From contig CAJYNG010000019.1 of assembly GCA_913775725.1 (NCBI GenBank), forward strand, positions 186,001-250,000: DNA of 64,000 nucleotides. Direction: 5' to 3'. Each line of letters starts with the position of its first letter. Within the stretch, counting starts at the first letter, position 1. Of the stretch, positions 32,538-42,349 are shown piece after piece. Origin of the DNA: an uncultured Stenotrophomonas sp. (lineage in GTDB: Bacteria > Pseudomonadota > Gammaproteobacteria > Xanthomonadales > Xanthomonadaceae). The position numbers and the translations under genes were made by a program. The notes under the pieces are model-generated. The model searched no databases, was not told the DNA's origin, and saw only the letters and a list, made by a program, of their open reading frames with translations.

Positions 32538-34151
32538 GTGTCACCCAGTGCTTCATTGATCGACCGCATCGAATCGATTCCGCGGCGTGAGCTGTACTTC
32601 TTCGCGCTGTACCGGGTGCTGATCGCCGCGGTCATCGCCGGCCTGCTCTACAGCCCCCTGTCCGGCATGGTCGGCGAGGCCCATCACCCGCGCCTGGCCG
32701 ATACCGTCGCGGCCATCTATCTGCTGCTGTCGCTGCTGGCCCTGGCGATCGGCCGCAACGAACGCTGGCTGCGCCCGATCGTGGTCAGCAGCGTGCTGGT
32801 GGACATCATCGCCGCCACCCTGCTGGCACATGCCCTGCCCGGTGCCAGCGCCGGCATCTCGATGTCGCTGCTGTTCAACATCGCCGCTGCCGCCACCCTG
32901 CTGCCGCTCAGCTGGGGCCTGGGCCTGGCGATCGTTGCCAGCCTGGCCACCGGTACCGAATACCTCTGGAAGGTGCTCGAAGGCGGCGACCCCACCCGCA
33001 CGCTGGCCGAGCTGGCCATGTTCGCCACCAGCTACCTGGCACTGGCCTTCATCAGCTACCAGGTGGGCAGCCGCGCCCGTCGCAACCAGCAGCTGGCCAA
33101 CCAGCGCGGCGACGAAGTGGCCAACCTGTTCCAGATCAACGAACTGATCATCCGCCGCATGCGCACCGGCGTGCTGGTGGTGGACGCCGACAACCGCATC
33201 ACCCTGGCCAATGAAGCGGCCTCGATGCTGCTCGGCGACAACGACGGCATCGGTGAGACAGGACGCCTGGATCTGGCCAGTGCCGCGCCGGAACTGGCGC
33301 GCCGCCTGCAGCGCTGGCGCAACGGCTGGGCACAGGACGAACTGCCGCTGCAGCTCAACCCCGACCAACCCGAAGTACAGCCACGCTTTGCGCGCCTGCT
33401 GGCCGGCAGCGAACTGGCCCTGGTGTTCCTGGACGATTCCAGCGTGGTCTCCCGGCGCGCCGAATCGCTCACCCTGTCGGCAATGGGCCGCTTCTCGGCC
33501 AGCCTCGCCCACGAGATCCGCAACCCGCTGGCGGCCATCAACTACGCCGTGCAGCTGCTGGAGGAAGGCACCGGCTTCAACGAAAGCGACCGCCGCCTGC
33601 TGCAGATCATCCGCCAGCAATGCCAGCGCACCAACGGCATCGTCGAGAGCGTGCTGGGGCTGGCACGGCGCGAACGCGCCACGCCCGAGAACGTGGACCT
33701 GGTCGCCTTCGTGCGCCGCTTCGTGCTGGAGTACAAGCAGGGCCAGACGCTGGAGACCGACAGCATCGAACCGATCATCAGCGACACGGCGGTGATGGCG
33801 CAGGTCGATACCAAGCACCTGTACCAGGTGCTCACCGTGCTGGTGCACAACGCATTGAAGTACGGCCGCATCGGCCAGCAGCCGGCGCGGGTGCGCCTGC
33901 GCGTGGCGCAGCACGAGCGCAGCGCGGTGATCGACGTGATGGACCGTGGCCCCGGCATTCCCGAAAGCGTGGCCGCACAGCTGTTCCGTCCGTTCTTCAC
34001 CACCTCCGAGCACGGCACCGGGCTGGGCCTGTATATCGCGCGCGAGTTGTGCCGCGCCAACCAGGCACGGCTCGACTACATCCCGGTGCCGGCAGGCGGC
34101 TCCTGCTTCCGCCTGGTGCTGCCCGGACCGCACACGCTGTTGCCCACCTGA
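32538..34151 (+). CDS. pilS: Sensor histidine kinase PilS
   Basis: The 537-residue kinase has a six-helix membrane domain in residues 20-175, a PAS-like segment (GVLVVDADNRITLANEAA), the phospho-acceptor box ASLAHEIRNPLAAINYAV with His 325, and an ATPase lid ending in GTGLGLYIARELC. This form and the position beside pilR and the pilin genes identify PilS, which senses pilin levels in the membrane and controls PilR. Translation starts at GTG behind a strong AAGGGGAG. Confidence 0.93.
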   Translation: MSPSASLIDRIESIPRRELYFFALYRVLIAAVIAGLLYSPLSGMVGEAHHPRLADTVAAIYLLLSLLALAIGRNERWLRPIVVSSVLVDIIAATLLAHALPGASAGISMSLLFNIAAAATLLPLSWGLGLAIVASLATGTEYLWKVLEGGDPTRTLAELAMFATSYLALAFISYQVGSRARRNQQLANQRGDEVANLFQINELIIRRMRTGVLVVDADNRITLANEAASMLLGDNDGIGETGRLDLASAAPELARRLQRWRNGWAQDELPLQLNPDQPEVQPRFARLLAGSELALVFLDDSSVVSRRAESLTLSAMGRFSASLAHEIRNPLAAINYAVQLLEEGTGFNESDRRLLQIIRQQCQRTNGIVESVLGLARRERATPENVDLVAFVRRFVLEYKQGQTLETDSIEPIISDTAVMAQVDTKHLYQVLTVLVHNALKYGRIGQQPARVRLRVAQHERSAVIDVMDRGPGIPESVAAQLFRPFFTTSEHGTGLGLYIARELCRANQARLDYIPVPAGGSCFRLVLPGPHTLLPT

Positions 34152-34211
34152 TTCCAAATCTGTGCGTCAAACATTTGTCGCTTCCAGCCCCCTCGTTTAT
34201 CTTTCACGCCC

Positions 34212-35585
34212 ATGAACGAAACCCGCAGCGCCCTCGTCGTCGACGATGAACGCGACATCCGCGAACTGCTGGTACTGACGCTCGGCCGCATGGGGCTGCG
34301 CATCAGTACCGCCGCCAACCTGGCCGAAGCACGCGAGCTGCTGGCCAGCAATCCGTACGACCTGTGCATTACCGACATGCGCCTTCCGGATGGCAACGGC
34401 ATCGAGCTGGTCAGCGAGATCGCCCAGCACTACCCGCGCACGCCGGTGGCGATGATCACTGCGTTCGGCAGCATGGACCTGGCGGTGGAAGCGCTGAAAG
34501 CCGGCGCCTTCGACTTCGTCAGCAAGCCGGTGGACATCTCGGTGCTGCGTGGCCTGGTCAAGCACGCGCTGGAACTCAACAACACCGAACGCCCTGCGCC
34601 CGGCCCCGCCACCGAACAGGCTGCACGCCTGCTGGGCGCTTCGCCGGCCATGGACGTGTTGCGCACCACCATCGGCAAGGTCGCGCGCAGCCAGGCGCCG
34701 GTCTACATCCTCGGTGAATCCGGGGTTGGCAAGGAACTGGTCGCGCGCACCATCCACGCTCAGGGCGCGCGTGCGGCCGGCCCGTTCGTGCCGGTCAACT
34801 GCGGCGCCATTCCGGGCGAGCTGATGGAGAGCGAGTTCTTCGGCCACCGCAAAGGCAGCTTCAGCGGTGCGCATGCCGACAAGCCCGGCCTGTTCCAAGC
34901 CGCGCACGGCGGCACCCTGTTCCTGGACGAAGTGGCCGAACTGCCGTTGCAGATGCAGGTCAAGCTGCTGCGCGCGATCCAGGAAAAGTCGGTGCGCGCA
35001 GTCGGTGCGCCCAACGAAGAGCCGGTGGACGTACGCATCCTCTCGGCCACCCACAAGGACCTGGCCGAACTGGTCGAGGACGGGCGCTTCCGCCACGACC
35101 TGTACTACCGCATCAACGTGATCGAGCTGAAGGTGCCGCCGTTGCGCGAGCGCCGCCAGGACCTGCCGGAACTGGCCGCCGCCGTGCTGGCGCGGCTGGC
35201 CCGCAGCCACGGCCGTGCCACCCCGCTGCTGGCGCCGTCGGCACTGGAGGCGCTGGCCCACTATGCGTTCCCGGGCAATGTGCGCGAGCTGGAGAACATT
35301 CTGGAACGTGCGCTGGCACTGGCCGAAGAAGACCGCATCGGCGCCGACGACCTGCGCCTGCCGCAGCACGCCCCACGTGCGCCCGGCGGCGCAGCTCCCG
35401 CCGAAGCCGTGGCCGACCTGCAGCCGGGCGGTGCCGCCCTGCCCTCGTACATCGAACAGCTTGAGCGCAGCGCCATCCAGCGCGCGCTGGAAGAGAACCG
35501 CTGGAACAAGACCCGGACCGCCGCGCAGCTGGGGATTACCTTCCGCGCACTGCGCTACAAGCTGAAGAAGCTGGGGATGGAGTAA
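34212..35585 (+). CDS. pilR: Sigma-54-dependent response regulator PilR
   Basis: The 457-residue protein has a receiver domain with phospho-acceptor Asp 55 ([11 protein letters not shown]), an AAA+ domain with the Walker A GESGVGKE, and a C-terminal Fis-type helix-turn-helix ([20 protein letters not shown]). The loop that contacts sigma-54, usually GAFTGA, reads GSFSGA here. PilR activates pilA with RpoN. It lies 60 bases after pilS. A matching sigma-54 promoter is visible upstream of the major pilin gene at 38793. Confidence 0.95.
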   Translation: MNETRSALVVDDERDIRELLVLTLGRMGLRISTAANLAEARELLASNPYDLCITDMRLPDGNGIELVSEIAQHYPRTPVAMITAFGSMDLAVEALKAGAFDFVSKPVDISVLRGLVKHALELNNTERPAPGPATEQAARLLGASPAMDVLRTTIGKVARSQAPVYILGESGVGKELVARTIHAQGARAAGPFVPVNCGAIPGELMESEFFGHRKGSFSGAHADKPGLFQAAHGGTLFLDEVAELPLQMQVKLLRAIQEKSVRAVGAPNEEPVDVRILSATHKDLAELVEDGRFRHDLYYRINVIELKVPPLRERRQDLPELAAAVLARLARSHGRATPLLAPSALEALAHYAFPGNVRELENILERALALAEEDRIGADDLRLPQHAPRAPGGAAPAEAVADLQPGGAALPSYIEQLERSAIQRALEENRWNKTRTAAQLGITFRALRYKLKKLGME

Positions 35586-35679
35586 GGGCCGAACGGCCCT
35601 GGTAGGCGCCAACCTTGGTTGGCGTTGCGCCGCGCCATCAACGCATGGCGTGGATCTATTATGGGATCCGTGGCCGATC

Positions 35680-35766
35680 ATCCACGCATGGCGTGAATCT
35701 ACTGTAGAGCCGAGCCCACGCTCGGCTGCTCTTCGGGCCATCAGCCGAGCATAGGCTCGGCTCTAC
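35680..35766. repeat. SMAG-type inverted dimer with a second subtype
   Basis: A unit GTAGAGCCGAGCCCACGCTC (35704 on) faces an inverted copy ending CTAC at 35766, directly before the pilB stop. ATCCACGCATGGCGTGAATC (35680 on) ending CTAC and a degenerate copy near 35637 belong to the other subtype. Confidence 0.8.
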
Positions 35767-35767
35767 C

Positions 35768-37495
35768 TCAATCCTTGGTAACGCGATTGATCTCGGCCAG
35801 GCTGGTCACACCCGCGGCCGCCTTCTTCAACGCCGACTGCCGCAGGTCATTCACTCCGATCTGCTGCGCCGCCTCGGCAATCTGCAGCGCGTTGCCACCG
35901 GCCAGCACGATGGTGGCGATCTCATCGGTCATCGGCATCACCTGGTAGATACCGGTTCGGCCCTTGTAGCCCTCGGTGCACTCATCGCAGCCCACCGCCT
36001 CGTACAGCTGGATGCCCGCATCCAGCTGCGCCTGGGTAAAGCCCTCGGCCAGCAGCGCATGCTCCGGCAGATTGGCCGGGCGCTTGCAGTTGCCGCACAA
36101 CCGGCGTGCCAAGCGCTGCGCGATCACCAGCGTCACCGAGCTGGTGATGTTGTACGGGGCGATGCCCATGTTCATCAGGCGCGCGATGGTCTGCGGCGCA
36201 TCGTTGGTATGCAGCGTGGACAGCACCATGTGGCCGGTCTGCGCCGCCTTGATCGCAATCTCGGCCGTCTCCAGGTCGCGGATTTCGCCGACCATGATGA
36301 TGTCCGGATCCTGTCGCAGGAACGAGCGCAGTGCCGCGGCGAAGGTCATGCCGCGCTTGTTGTTCTGCTGCACCTGGTTGACGCCGGGCAGACGAATTTC
36401 CACCGGATCTTCGGCGGTGGAGATGTTGCGCGTCTCATCGTTGAGGATGCCCAGCGCGGTATACAGCGACACCGTCTTGCCCGAACCGGTCGGGCCGGTC
36501 ACCAGCACCATGCCATAGGGCTTGTGGATGGCGTCGTGGAACAGCTTCTGCTGGTCCGGCTCGTAGCCCAGCTTGTCGATACCCAGCTTGGCCGCGCTGC
36601 CATCGAGGATACGCAGCACCACTTTCTCGCCGAACAGGGTCGGCAGCGTGCTGACGCGGAAGTCGATCTGCTTGGTCTTGGACAGGTTGAGCTTGATGCG
36701 ACCGTCCTGCGGCACGCGCTTCTCGGCGATATCCAGCTGCGCCATCACCTTCAGGCGCGCGGCAATGCGCTGGTTCAACTTCACCGGCGCGCGCGCCACC
36801 ATCTTCAGCAGGCCGTCGATACGCAGGCGCACGCGGTAGTCGTCTTCGTAGGGCTCGAAGTGGATGTCCGATGCGCCCTTGCGGATCGCGTCGACCAGCA
36901 CCTTGTTGACGAACTTCACCACCGGAGTGTCGTCGCCCTTGGCATCGATGCCGGAGTCGCCACCCGCGTTGTCTTCGTCGCCCAGGCCAACGTCGAGGTT
37001 GGCCATGCCCTCGTCGTCGCCGCTCAGCGCGTCGCCGATGGTGTCATGGCTGGCGTGCCACTGCTCCAGCGTGCGGCGGATCTGGTCTTCATCGACCAGG
37101 ATCGGCTCCACCACCAGATTGGTGTGGAACTTGATCTCGTCCAGCGCATGGGTCGGATTGCTGGTACCCACGAACAACTTGCCGCCGCGCTTGAACAGCG
37201 GCAGCACGTTGTGCTTGCGCAGCAGCTCCTCGCTGACCAGGCTCATCGCATTCTGGCTGGCATCGAAGGTGGACACGTCGAACAAGGGCATGCCGAACTC
37301 GACCGCGTTGGCGGCTGCCAGCTGGGCCGCCCCAACCACCTTGTTCTGCGCGAACCACGTAGGCAGCGGCTGTCGGGCGGCGGCAGCCTTGGCCATGGCA
37401 TCGCGGGCGGAAGCCTCGTCCAGCGCACCATCCTGGACCAGGCGACGGGCCAAGCCGGTGATGCCGACGAGATTGGCGGTGGTTACGGCGTTCAT
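35768..37495 (-). CDS. pilB: Type IV pilus assembly ATPase PilB
   Basis: The 575-residue ATPase has the N-terminal MshEN domain, a GSPII_E ATPase domain with GPTGSGKTVSLYTAL (Walker A), ISTAEDPVEI (Asp box), DPDIIMVGEIRD (Walker B) and a His box (GHMVLSTLHTNDA). A tetracysteine zinc site is formed by RLCGNCKRP and CDECTEGYKG. It powers pilus extension. ATG 37495 has AAGGA upstream. An upstream in-frame extension to 37606 is not needed. It is divergent in operon sense from pilC, which is transcribed the other way. Confidence 0.95.
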   Translation of the reverse strand: MNAVTTANLVGITGLARRLVQDGALDEASARDAMAKAAAARQPLPTWFAQNKVVGAAQLAAANAVEFGMPLFDVSTFDASQNAMSLVSEELLRKHNVLPLFKRGGKLFVGTSNPTHALDEIKFHTNLVVEPILVDEDQIRRTLEQWHASHDTIGDALSGDDEGMANLDVGLGDEDNAGGDSGIDAKGDDTPVVKFVNKVLVDAIRKGASDIHFEPYEDDYRVRLRIDGLLKMVARAPVKLNQRIAARLKVMAQLDIAEKRVPQDGRIKLNLSKTKQIDFRVSTLPTLFGEKVVLRILDGSAAKLGIDKLGYEPDQQKLFHDAIHKPYGMVLVTGPTGSGKTVSLYTALGILNDETRNISTAEDPVEIRLPGVNQVQQNNKRGMTFAAALRSFLRQDPDIIMVGEIRDLETAEIAIKAAQTGHMVLSTLHTNDAPQTIARLMNMGIAPYNITSSVTLVIAQRLARRLCGNCKRPANLPEHALLAEGFTQAQLDAGIQLYEAVGCDECTEGYKGRTGIYQVMPMTDEIATIVLAGGNALQIAEAAQQIGVNDLRQSALKKAAAGVTSLAEINRVTKD

Positions 37496-37710
37496 AGGGA
37501 TCCTTGCTCGTGGTCTGACAGTGCTACGCACCTTCCAAGGGCGCAGCACAGGGCAGCAGAGCCCGTCGATGCCTGATGATCGACGACGATGCCAGTCCTT
37601 CAGCAATGCGGCCTATCGAAGATCATCTTCTCCGACAGGCACGGCCCCTACTCCCGCGAACATGATAGCGCTGCCAGATCAGTGGGAGTGTGACTGAGCC
37701 AACAACTGAC

Positions 37711-38118
37711 TCAGCTTCGGCATTCGGCGGGAACACGCTGTTGCTCACCGGCCCTGATCGAGCAACTCCAACTGATTGCGGAATCGCCTCCCAACGTTGG
37801 AGTCAACAGTAGCTCGATCGCACCCGCCCGTTCGGTCGTGGTGACCTTGAGCACTCCATTTCCCTCGCACTCAATCGCCTCGACATTGGTCGTCTTTCCA
37901 CCGATACCCGCCATGTTGTCACAGGCCGAAGAAGTCAGCTTGGCTTGCGCCGCAACGTTTTCGGCAACCAGCGACTTGTATGACCCGACCCCGACCAAGG
38001 CCTCGGCGACACGGGCACGGATGGTGTAGTCCTGATACGCAGGAATCGCCAATGCAGTCAGAATCGAGATGATGGCAACCACCACCATCAGCTCAATCAA
38101 TGTAAACCCCTTGCTCAT
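37711..38118 (-). CDS. pilA: Type IV pilin (PilA-like), second copy
   Basis: The 135-residue prepilin has a very short leader MSKG before [20 protein letters not shown], the N-terminal helix with Glu 5 of the mature protein. The globular part has four cysteines, two in the C-terminal region ([18 protein letters not shown]). ATG 38118 is behind GGGGGAGAGGA. It is downstream of the other pilin gene and separated from it by a terminator. The sequence diverges widely from its neighbour after the first 50 residues, suggesting a distinct pilin subunit, not a recent copy. Confidence 0.9.
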   Translation of the reverse strand: MSKGFTLIELMVVVAIISILTALAIPAYQDYTIRARVAEALVGVGSYKSLVAENVAAQAKLTSSACDNMAGIGGKTTNVEAIECEGNGVLKVTTTERAGAIELLLTPTLGGDSAISWSCSIRAGEQQRVPAECRS

Positions 38119-38164
38119 TCCTCTCCCCCTTGAGGATGCCCGCTTGCTTCCCCCATGCAAGCAG

Positions 38165-38200
38165 AAAAAAAAAGGGCCCCTCACCAGCGGCAAAGGACCC
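38165..38200 (-). terminator. Rho-independent terminator between the two pilin genes
   Basis: On the minus strand GGGTCCTTT pairs with GAGGGGCCC (three G-T wobbles) over a 9-base loop, followed by nine T residues. It sits 43 bases past the stop of the upstream pilin gene and limits read-through into the second. Confidence 0.85.
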
Positions 38201-38243
38201 TCTTCCACTGTGCGAGCCATTCAGCTCACACAGCAGTCACTCG

Positions 38244-38693
38244 TCACGAACCCTTACGGCATTCCGACGGAACGTACTTGTTGTTGGCAGCGTTGGCGAC
38301 TTCGCACTTCCAGGTGATCACGTCACCCGGAACACTGCCCGCAGCGAGGGCAGCGCCACCGCTCATCGGGGTCAGGGTGAAGCTCACAGCCTTTGCGTTG
38401 TCCTGCATGCCAACAGTGATAACGCCGGTTTCCTTGGTGACCGCGATCGTCTTCACGTTCTTGGTGTCAGCCTTCGTGACGTCGAATGCATAGCCCTGGC
38501 CCAGGTCGGCAGCGCCGTTGCTGGCGTTTTCGGCGACGATGGTCTTGGCGGCCGAAGCGAGGGTCAGGCCTTCCGAGACGCGGGCGCGCACGGTGTAGTC
38601 CTGGTAAGCCGGCAGCGCAATGGCGGCCAGGATGGCGATGATCGCGACAACGATCATCAGTTCGATAAGGGTGAAGCCCTTCTGGTTCTTCAT
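38244..38693 (-). CDS. pilA: Major type IV pilin PilA
   Basis: The 149-residue prepilin has a six-residue leader MKNQKG followed by [20 protein letters not shown]. PilD cleaves after Gly and methylates Phe. The C-terminal disulphide loop is bounded by [21 protein letters not shown] 38693 is used because GGGGATG precedes it and it gives the standard leader; two upstream Met codons are in frame. A sigma-54 promoter lies about 100 bases upstream. Expected to be the main pilus subunit. Confidence 0.93.
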   Translation of the reverse strand: MKNQKGFTLIELMIVVAIIAILAAIALPAYQDYTVRARVSEGLTLASAAKTIVAENASNGAADLGQGYAFDVTKADTKNVKTIAVTKETGVITVGMQDNAKAVSFTLTPMSGGAALAAGSVPGDVITWKCEVANAANNKYVPSECRKGS

Positions 38694-38792
38694 TTGGTAC
38701 ATCCCCAAGATAAGTGGTGGTTGATGTCAGCGGACAGGATCGGTCCGACCATTGGCCGGTTGAGCGGGACCTGCCCCTGCGGGTGGATCAAC

Positions 38793-38807
38793 GCAGGTTG
38801 CGTGCCA
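38793..38807 (-). promoter_or_regulatory. Sigma-54 (RpoN) promoter of the major pilin gene
   Basis: The minus strand reads TGGCACGCAACCTGC, matching the -24/-12 consensus TGGCACG-N4-TTGC with one mismatch (C for the first T). Correct spacing between GG and GC gives a start about 90 bases before the pilA ATG. PilR encoded nearby is the expected activator. Confidence 0.8.
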
Positions 38808-39047
38808 ACCCCGGCACGCCTCCCCCTGGATTTCCCCGCGCCCATGATGGCAGCAATTTCGCGGATGGGAACCCCCCGCATACGAATCTGCGATGGACGC
38901 GGCAATGTGACGCAGTACGTCACCTTTGGTCGCCCCCTGCCACGAATTCGCACACTGAGCCGCCCGCCAACTGCCCAGATGGCCCTGAACCCGCTACCAT
39001 CAACGACTAGTTGCCCGCCTGGGGATGGCGGGCCTTGGGGAGCCAAC

Positions 39048-40307
39048 ATGTCTGTCAGTCGCAGTGCGATCAAGAAAGAGCCGGTGGCGCGCGCCACCAT
39101 GGACTTGCAGCCGTTTGTCTGGGAGGGGACCGACAAGCGGGGCGTGAAGATGAAGGGCGAGCAGCTAGCAAAGAACGCCAACCTGCTGCGCGCCGAGCTG
39201 CGCCGTCAGGGGATCAATCCCGGCCAGGTCAAGGCCAAGCCCAAGCCGCTGTTCGGTGCGGCGGGGAAGCCGATCAAGCCCAAGGACATTGCCTTCTTCA
39301 GCCGCCAGATGGCGACCATGATGAAGTCAGGCGTGCCGATTGTTTCAGCACTGGAGATCATCGGCAGCGGGCACAAGAACCCCCGCATGAAGAAGATGGT
39401 TGAGAGCATCCGCGCGGATATCGAGGGCGGCTCTTCGCTACATGAGGCCATCAGCAAGCATCCTGTTCAGTTCGACGAGCTCTACCGGAATCTGGTGCGT
39501 GCCGGCGAGGGCGCCGGTGTACTGGAAACCGTACTGGACACGGTCGCTACCTACAAAGAGAACATGGAAGCCCTCAAGGGCAAGATCAAAAAAGCCCTGT
39601 TCTATCCGGCGATGGTCGTCGTGGTGGCCTTTGTCGTATCTGCAATCCTGCTGATGTTCGTCGTCCCGCAGTTCGAGGAAGTCTTCCAGAGCTTCGGCGC
39701 GGAACTCCCCGCGTTCACTCAGATGATCGTGGCAGCATCCCGCCTCATGCTGTCCTGGTGGTGGCTGCTTCTGATCATCCTTGTAGGTGGCAGCGTCGGA
39801 CTCCTGATGGCTTACAAGCGCTCACCCTCGATGCAGCACTCGTTCGATCGCCTGATCCTGAAGGTCCCGGTGATCGGCCAGCTGATGCACAACAGTTCGA
39901 TCGCCCGTTTCGCCCGTACCACCGCCGTGACCTTCAAGGCCGGCGTACCGCTGGTGGAGGCGCTGGGCATCGTGGCCGGCGCCACTGGCAACAAGGTCTA
40001 TGAGGAATCCGTGCTGCGCATGCGCGACGATGTCTCGGTCGGCTATCCGGTCAACATGGCCATGAAGCAGACCAACCTGTTCCCGCATATGGTCATCCAG
40101 ATGACCGGCATCGGCGAGGAGGCCGGCGCCCTGGATGCCATGCTGTTCAAGGTAGCCGAGTATTATGAGCAGGAAGTCAACAATACTGTGGATGCTCTGA
40201 GCAGCCTGCTGGAACCGATGATCATGGTGTTCATTGGTACCATTGTCGGTGGCATCGTGATCGGCATGTACCTCCCCATCTTCAAACTCGGCGCCGTCGT
40301 CGGCTAA
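39048..40307 (+). CDS. pilC: Type IV pilus inner-membrane platform protein PilC
   Basis: The 419-residue protein carries two GSPII_F domains, each around an FSRQMATMMKSGVPIVSALE / FARTTAVTFKAGVPLVEALG motif, with three membrane helices (VVVAFVVSAILLMFVV, WWLLLIILVGG, MVFIGTIVGGIVIGM). PilC couples the PilB/PilT ATPases to pilus assembly. ATG 39048 has GGGGAG upstream; the frame is open far upstream but is non-coding there. It is followed 8 bases later by pilD. Confidence 0.95.
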   Translation: MSVSRSAIKKEPVARATMDLQPFVWEGTDKRGVKMKGEQLAKNANLLRAELRRQGINPGQVKAKPKPLFGAAGKPIKPKDIAFFSRQMATMMKSGVPIVSALEIIGSGHKNPRMKKMVESIRADIEGGSSLHEAISKHPVQFDELYRNLVRAGEGAGVLETVLDTVATYKENMEALKGKIKKALFYPAMVVVVAFVVSAILLMFVVPQFEEVFQSFGAELPAFTQMIVAASRLMLSWWWLLLIILVGGSVGLLMAYKRSPSMQHSFDRLILKVPVIGQLMHNSSIARFARTTAVTFKAGVPLVEALGIVAGATGNKVYEESVLRMRDDVSVGYPVNMAMKQTNLFPHMVIQMTGIGEEAGALDAMLFKVAEYYEQEVNNTVDALSSLLEPMIMVFIGTIVGGIVIGMYLPIFKLGAVVG

Positions 40308-40315
40308 AGGTATCA

Positions 40316-41179
40316 ATGGCATTTCTCGACCAGCACCCCGGCCTCGGCTACCCCGCCGCGGCCGCCCTGGGACTGCTGCTGGGCAGTTTCCTGAACGTGG
40401 TCATCCTGCGGCTGCCCAAGCGGCTGGAGTGGCAGTGGAAGCGCGATGCGCGCGAGGTCCTGGAGGAACCGGACTTCTATGAACCACCCCCACCGGGGAT
40501 CGTGGTGGAGCCGTCGCACTGCCCGCACTGCAAGCACAAGCTGAGCTGGTACGAGAACATCCCGCTGTTCAGCTGGATCATCCAGGGCGGCAAGTGCCGC
40601 CACTGCAAGGCGCCGATCTCGCTGCAGTACCCGCTGGTGGAGGCCCTGACCTCGGTACTGGTGCTGGCCTGCGTCTGGCAGTTCGGTTTCGGCTGGCAGG
40701 GCTTCGGCGCCATTGTGCTGACCTGCTTCCTGATCGCCCTGTCCGGCATCGACCTGCGCACGCAGCTGCTACCCGACCAGTTGACCCTGCCGCTGATGTG
40801 GCTGGGGCTGATAGGCAGCATCGACAACCTGTACATGCCGGCCAAGCCCGCCTTGGTAGGCGCGGCGGTGGGTTACCTGTCGCTGTGGACGGTTTGGTGG
40901 CTGTTCAAGCAGCTGACCGGCAAGGAAGGCATGGGCCACGGCGACTTCAAGCTGCTGGCGGCGCTGGGCGCCTGGTGCGGGCTGAAGGGCATCCTGCCGA
41001 TCATCCTGCTGTCGTCGGTGCTGGGCGCCATCATCGGCTCGATCTGGCTGTACAGCCGCGGCCGTGACCGGGCCACGCCCATCCCGTTCGGGCCGTATCT
41101 GGCCATTGCCGGCTGGCTGTACTTCATGTGGGGCGCGCCACTGGTGGAGCAGTACATGGTGATGAGCGGGCTGCGCTGA
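40316..41179 (+). CDS. pilD: Prepilin peptidase/N-methyltransferase PilD
   Basis: The 287-residue membrane protein starts with the LLLGSFLNVVILRLP helix, then a cytoplasmic zinc-binding loop with Cys 69, 72, 94 and 97 (CPHC, CRHC). The two catalytic Asp are in ALSGIDLRTQLLPD and GKEGMGHGDFKLLAALGA. It cleaves and N-methylates prepilins and type II secretion pseudopilins. It follows pilC by 8 bases and precedes coaE by 11. Confidence 0.95.
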   Translation: MAFLDQHPGLGYPAAAALGLLLGSFLNVVILRLPKRLEWQWKRDAREVLEEPDFYEPPPPGIVVEPSHCPHCKHKLSWYENIPLFSWIIQGGKCRHCKAPISLQYPLVEALTSVLVLACVWQFGFGWQGFGAIVLTCFLIALSGIDLRTQLLPDQLTLPLMWLGLIGSIDNLYMPAKPALVGAAVGYLSLWTVWWLFKQLTGKEGMGHGDFKLLAALGAWCGLKGILPIILLSSVLGAIIGSIWLYSRGRDRATPIPFGPYLAIAGWLYFMWGAPLVEQYMVMSGLR

Positions 41180-41190
41180 GGGAATTTCCC

Positions 41191-41802
41191 ATGAGCCGCT
41201 ATGTGGTTGGCCTGACCGGGGGCATCGCCTCCGGCAAGAGTGAGGTGACCCGGCGCTTCGAGGCGCTGGGGATCGTGGTGGCCGACGCCGATCTGGCCGC
41301 ACGGGCCGTGGTGGCTGCCGGCAGCCCGGCGCTGGCCCGCATTGCCGAGCGTTTCGGCGCCGACATGCTGCTGGCCGATGGCAGCCTGGACCGGGGGCGC
41401 CTGCGCGCCCACGTGTTCGCCGACCCGGCCGAGCGGACGGCGCTGGAAGCCATCACCCACCCGGCCATCCGCCTGCTGATGCAGCAGCAGTGCGAGCAGG
41501 CCACCAGTGCCTATGCGATTGCCGCGATTCCCCTGCTGACCGAGGTGGGTGGGCGAAAGGCCTACCCATGGCTGGACCGGGTGTTGCTGGTGGATGCGCC
41601 CGAAGCCGTGCAGCACGCCCGGCTGATGCAGCGCGATGGCATTGATGCCGCGCTGGCCGACCGGATGATTGCCGCCCAAGCCAGCCGCGCACAGCGGTTG
41701 GCGCTGGCCGATGACGTGGTGGTCAATGATGGGCAGCCGGAGGACCTGCAGGTGCAGGTGGAACAGCTGCATGCGCGGTACCTGGGGTTGGCCGGGGGTT
41801 GA
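41191..41802 (+). CDS. coaE: Dephospho-CoA kinase
   Basis: The 203-residue kinase has the P-loop VGLTGGIASGKSEVTRRF followed by VVADADLAARAVV and a lid region. It phosphorylates dephospho-CoA, the last step of coenzyme A synthesis. Location after pilD is standard in gammaproteobacteria (pilBCD-coaE). Confidence 0.95.
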   Translation: MSRYVVGLTGGIASGKSEVTRRFEALGIVVADADLAARAVVAAGSPALARIAERFGADMLLADGSLDRGRLRAHVFADPAERTALEAITHPAIRLLMQQQCEQATSAYAIAAIPLLTEVGGRKAYPWLDRVLLVDAPEAVQHARLMQRDGIDAALADRMIAAQASRAQRLALADDVVVNDGQPEDLQVQVEQLHARYLGLAGG

Positions 41803-41873
41803 GGCCGGGTTGCCGGCCAGCGGCCGGCACTACCTAGGTGCATCCACGCGCGGCGTGGATCTGTGGATCTGCT

Positions 41874-41966
41874 GTAGAGCCGAGCCGATGCTCGGCTGTG
41901 TCTATCAAGCCGAGCATCGGCTCGGCTCTACAAAGCACTCTGTATCCACGCTTGGAGTGGATCTAC
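41874..41966. repeat. SMAG-type inverted dimer and a further unit
   Basis: A unit at 41874-41897 faces an inverted one ending CTAC at 41931. A CACGC-type unit (41944-41966) ends in CTAC, and its CTA is the complement of the TAG stop of the next gene. Confidence 0.82.
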
Positions 41967-42349
41967 TCCAGCTGCAGGCGGGCGTAGCGGGTAAGTTCGC
42001 GGGCGCCTAGCAGCAGGCCGTCGACCACATCGGGATTGAGTTGCTGGCGGGCACCGCCCTGCTCTCGCGCGATTTCGGCGGCGTGCAGTAGCTGGATCAG
42101 AGTGTTCAGACCGGCAAGCGTGCGGCTGAGGCCGGCCATCGTGGCTGCCTGCGCCGGGCTGGCCCCTTGCACGTCCAGCGGCTGGCCGTCGGCGGCGTCG
42201 CGGCCATCCATGCGCGCCAGCAGGGCGGGCAGCAGGTCCTTGGGGTCATCCAGCAGAACTTCGACACGCTCGGCGACGTCGGCAGGCAGCAGGTGGGCGG
42301 CGTCGCCGATCAGGGCGTGCAGCTGGGGGAACAGCGGGCGGGTGGACAT
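41963..42349 (-). CDS. Small protein of unknown function
   Basis: The 128-residue product is soluble, alanine- and leucine-rich and predicted mostly helical (DVAERVEVLLDDPKDLLPALLARM, then GLSRTLAGLNTLIQLLHAAEIARE). GAGGAG lies 8 bases before ATG 42349. I recognise no family. The stop codon TAG is part of a GTAG repeat element, so the C-terminus may have been set or trimmed by the element. The frame extends upstream to 42676 but without coding character. Confidence 0.6.
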   Translation of the reverse strand: MSTRPLFPQLHALIGDAAHLLPADVAERVEVLLDDPKDLLPALLARMDGRDAADGQPLDVQGASPAQAATMAGLSRTLAGLNTLIQLLHAAEIAREQGGARQQLNPDVVDGLLLGARELTRYARLQLE

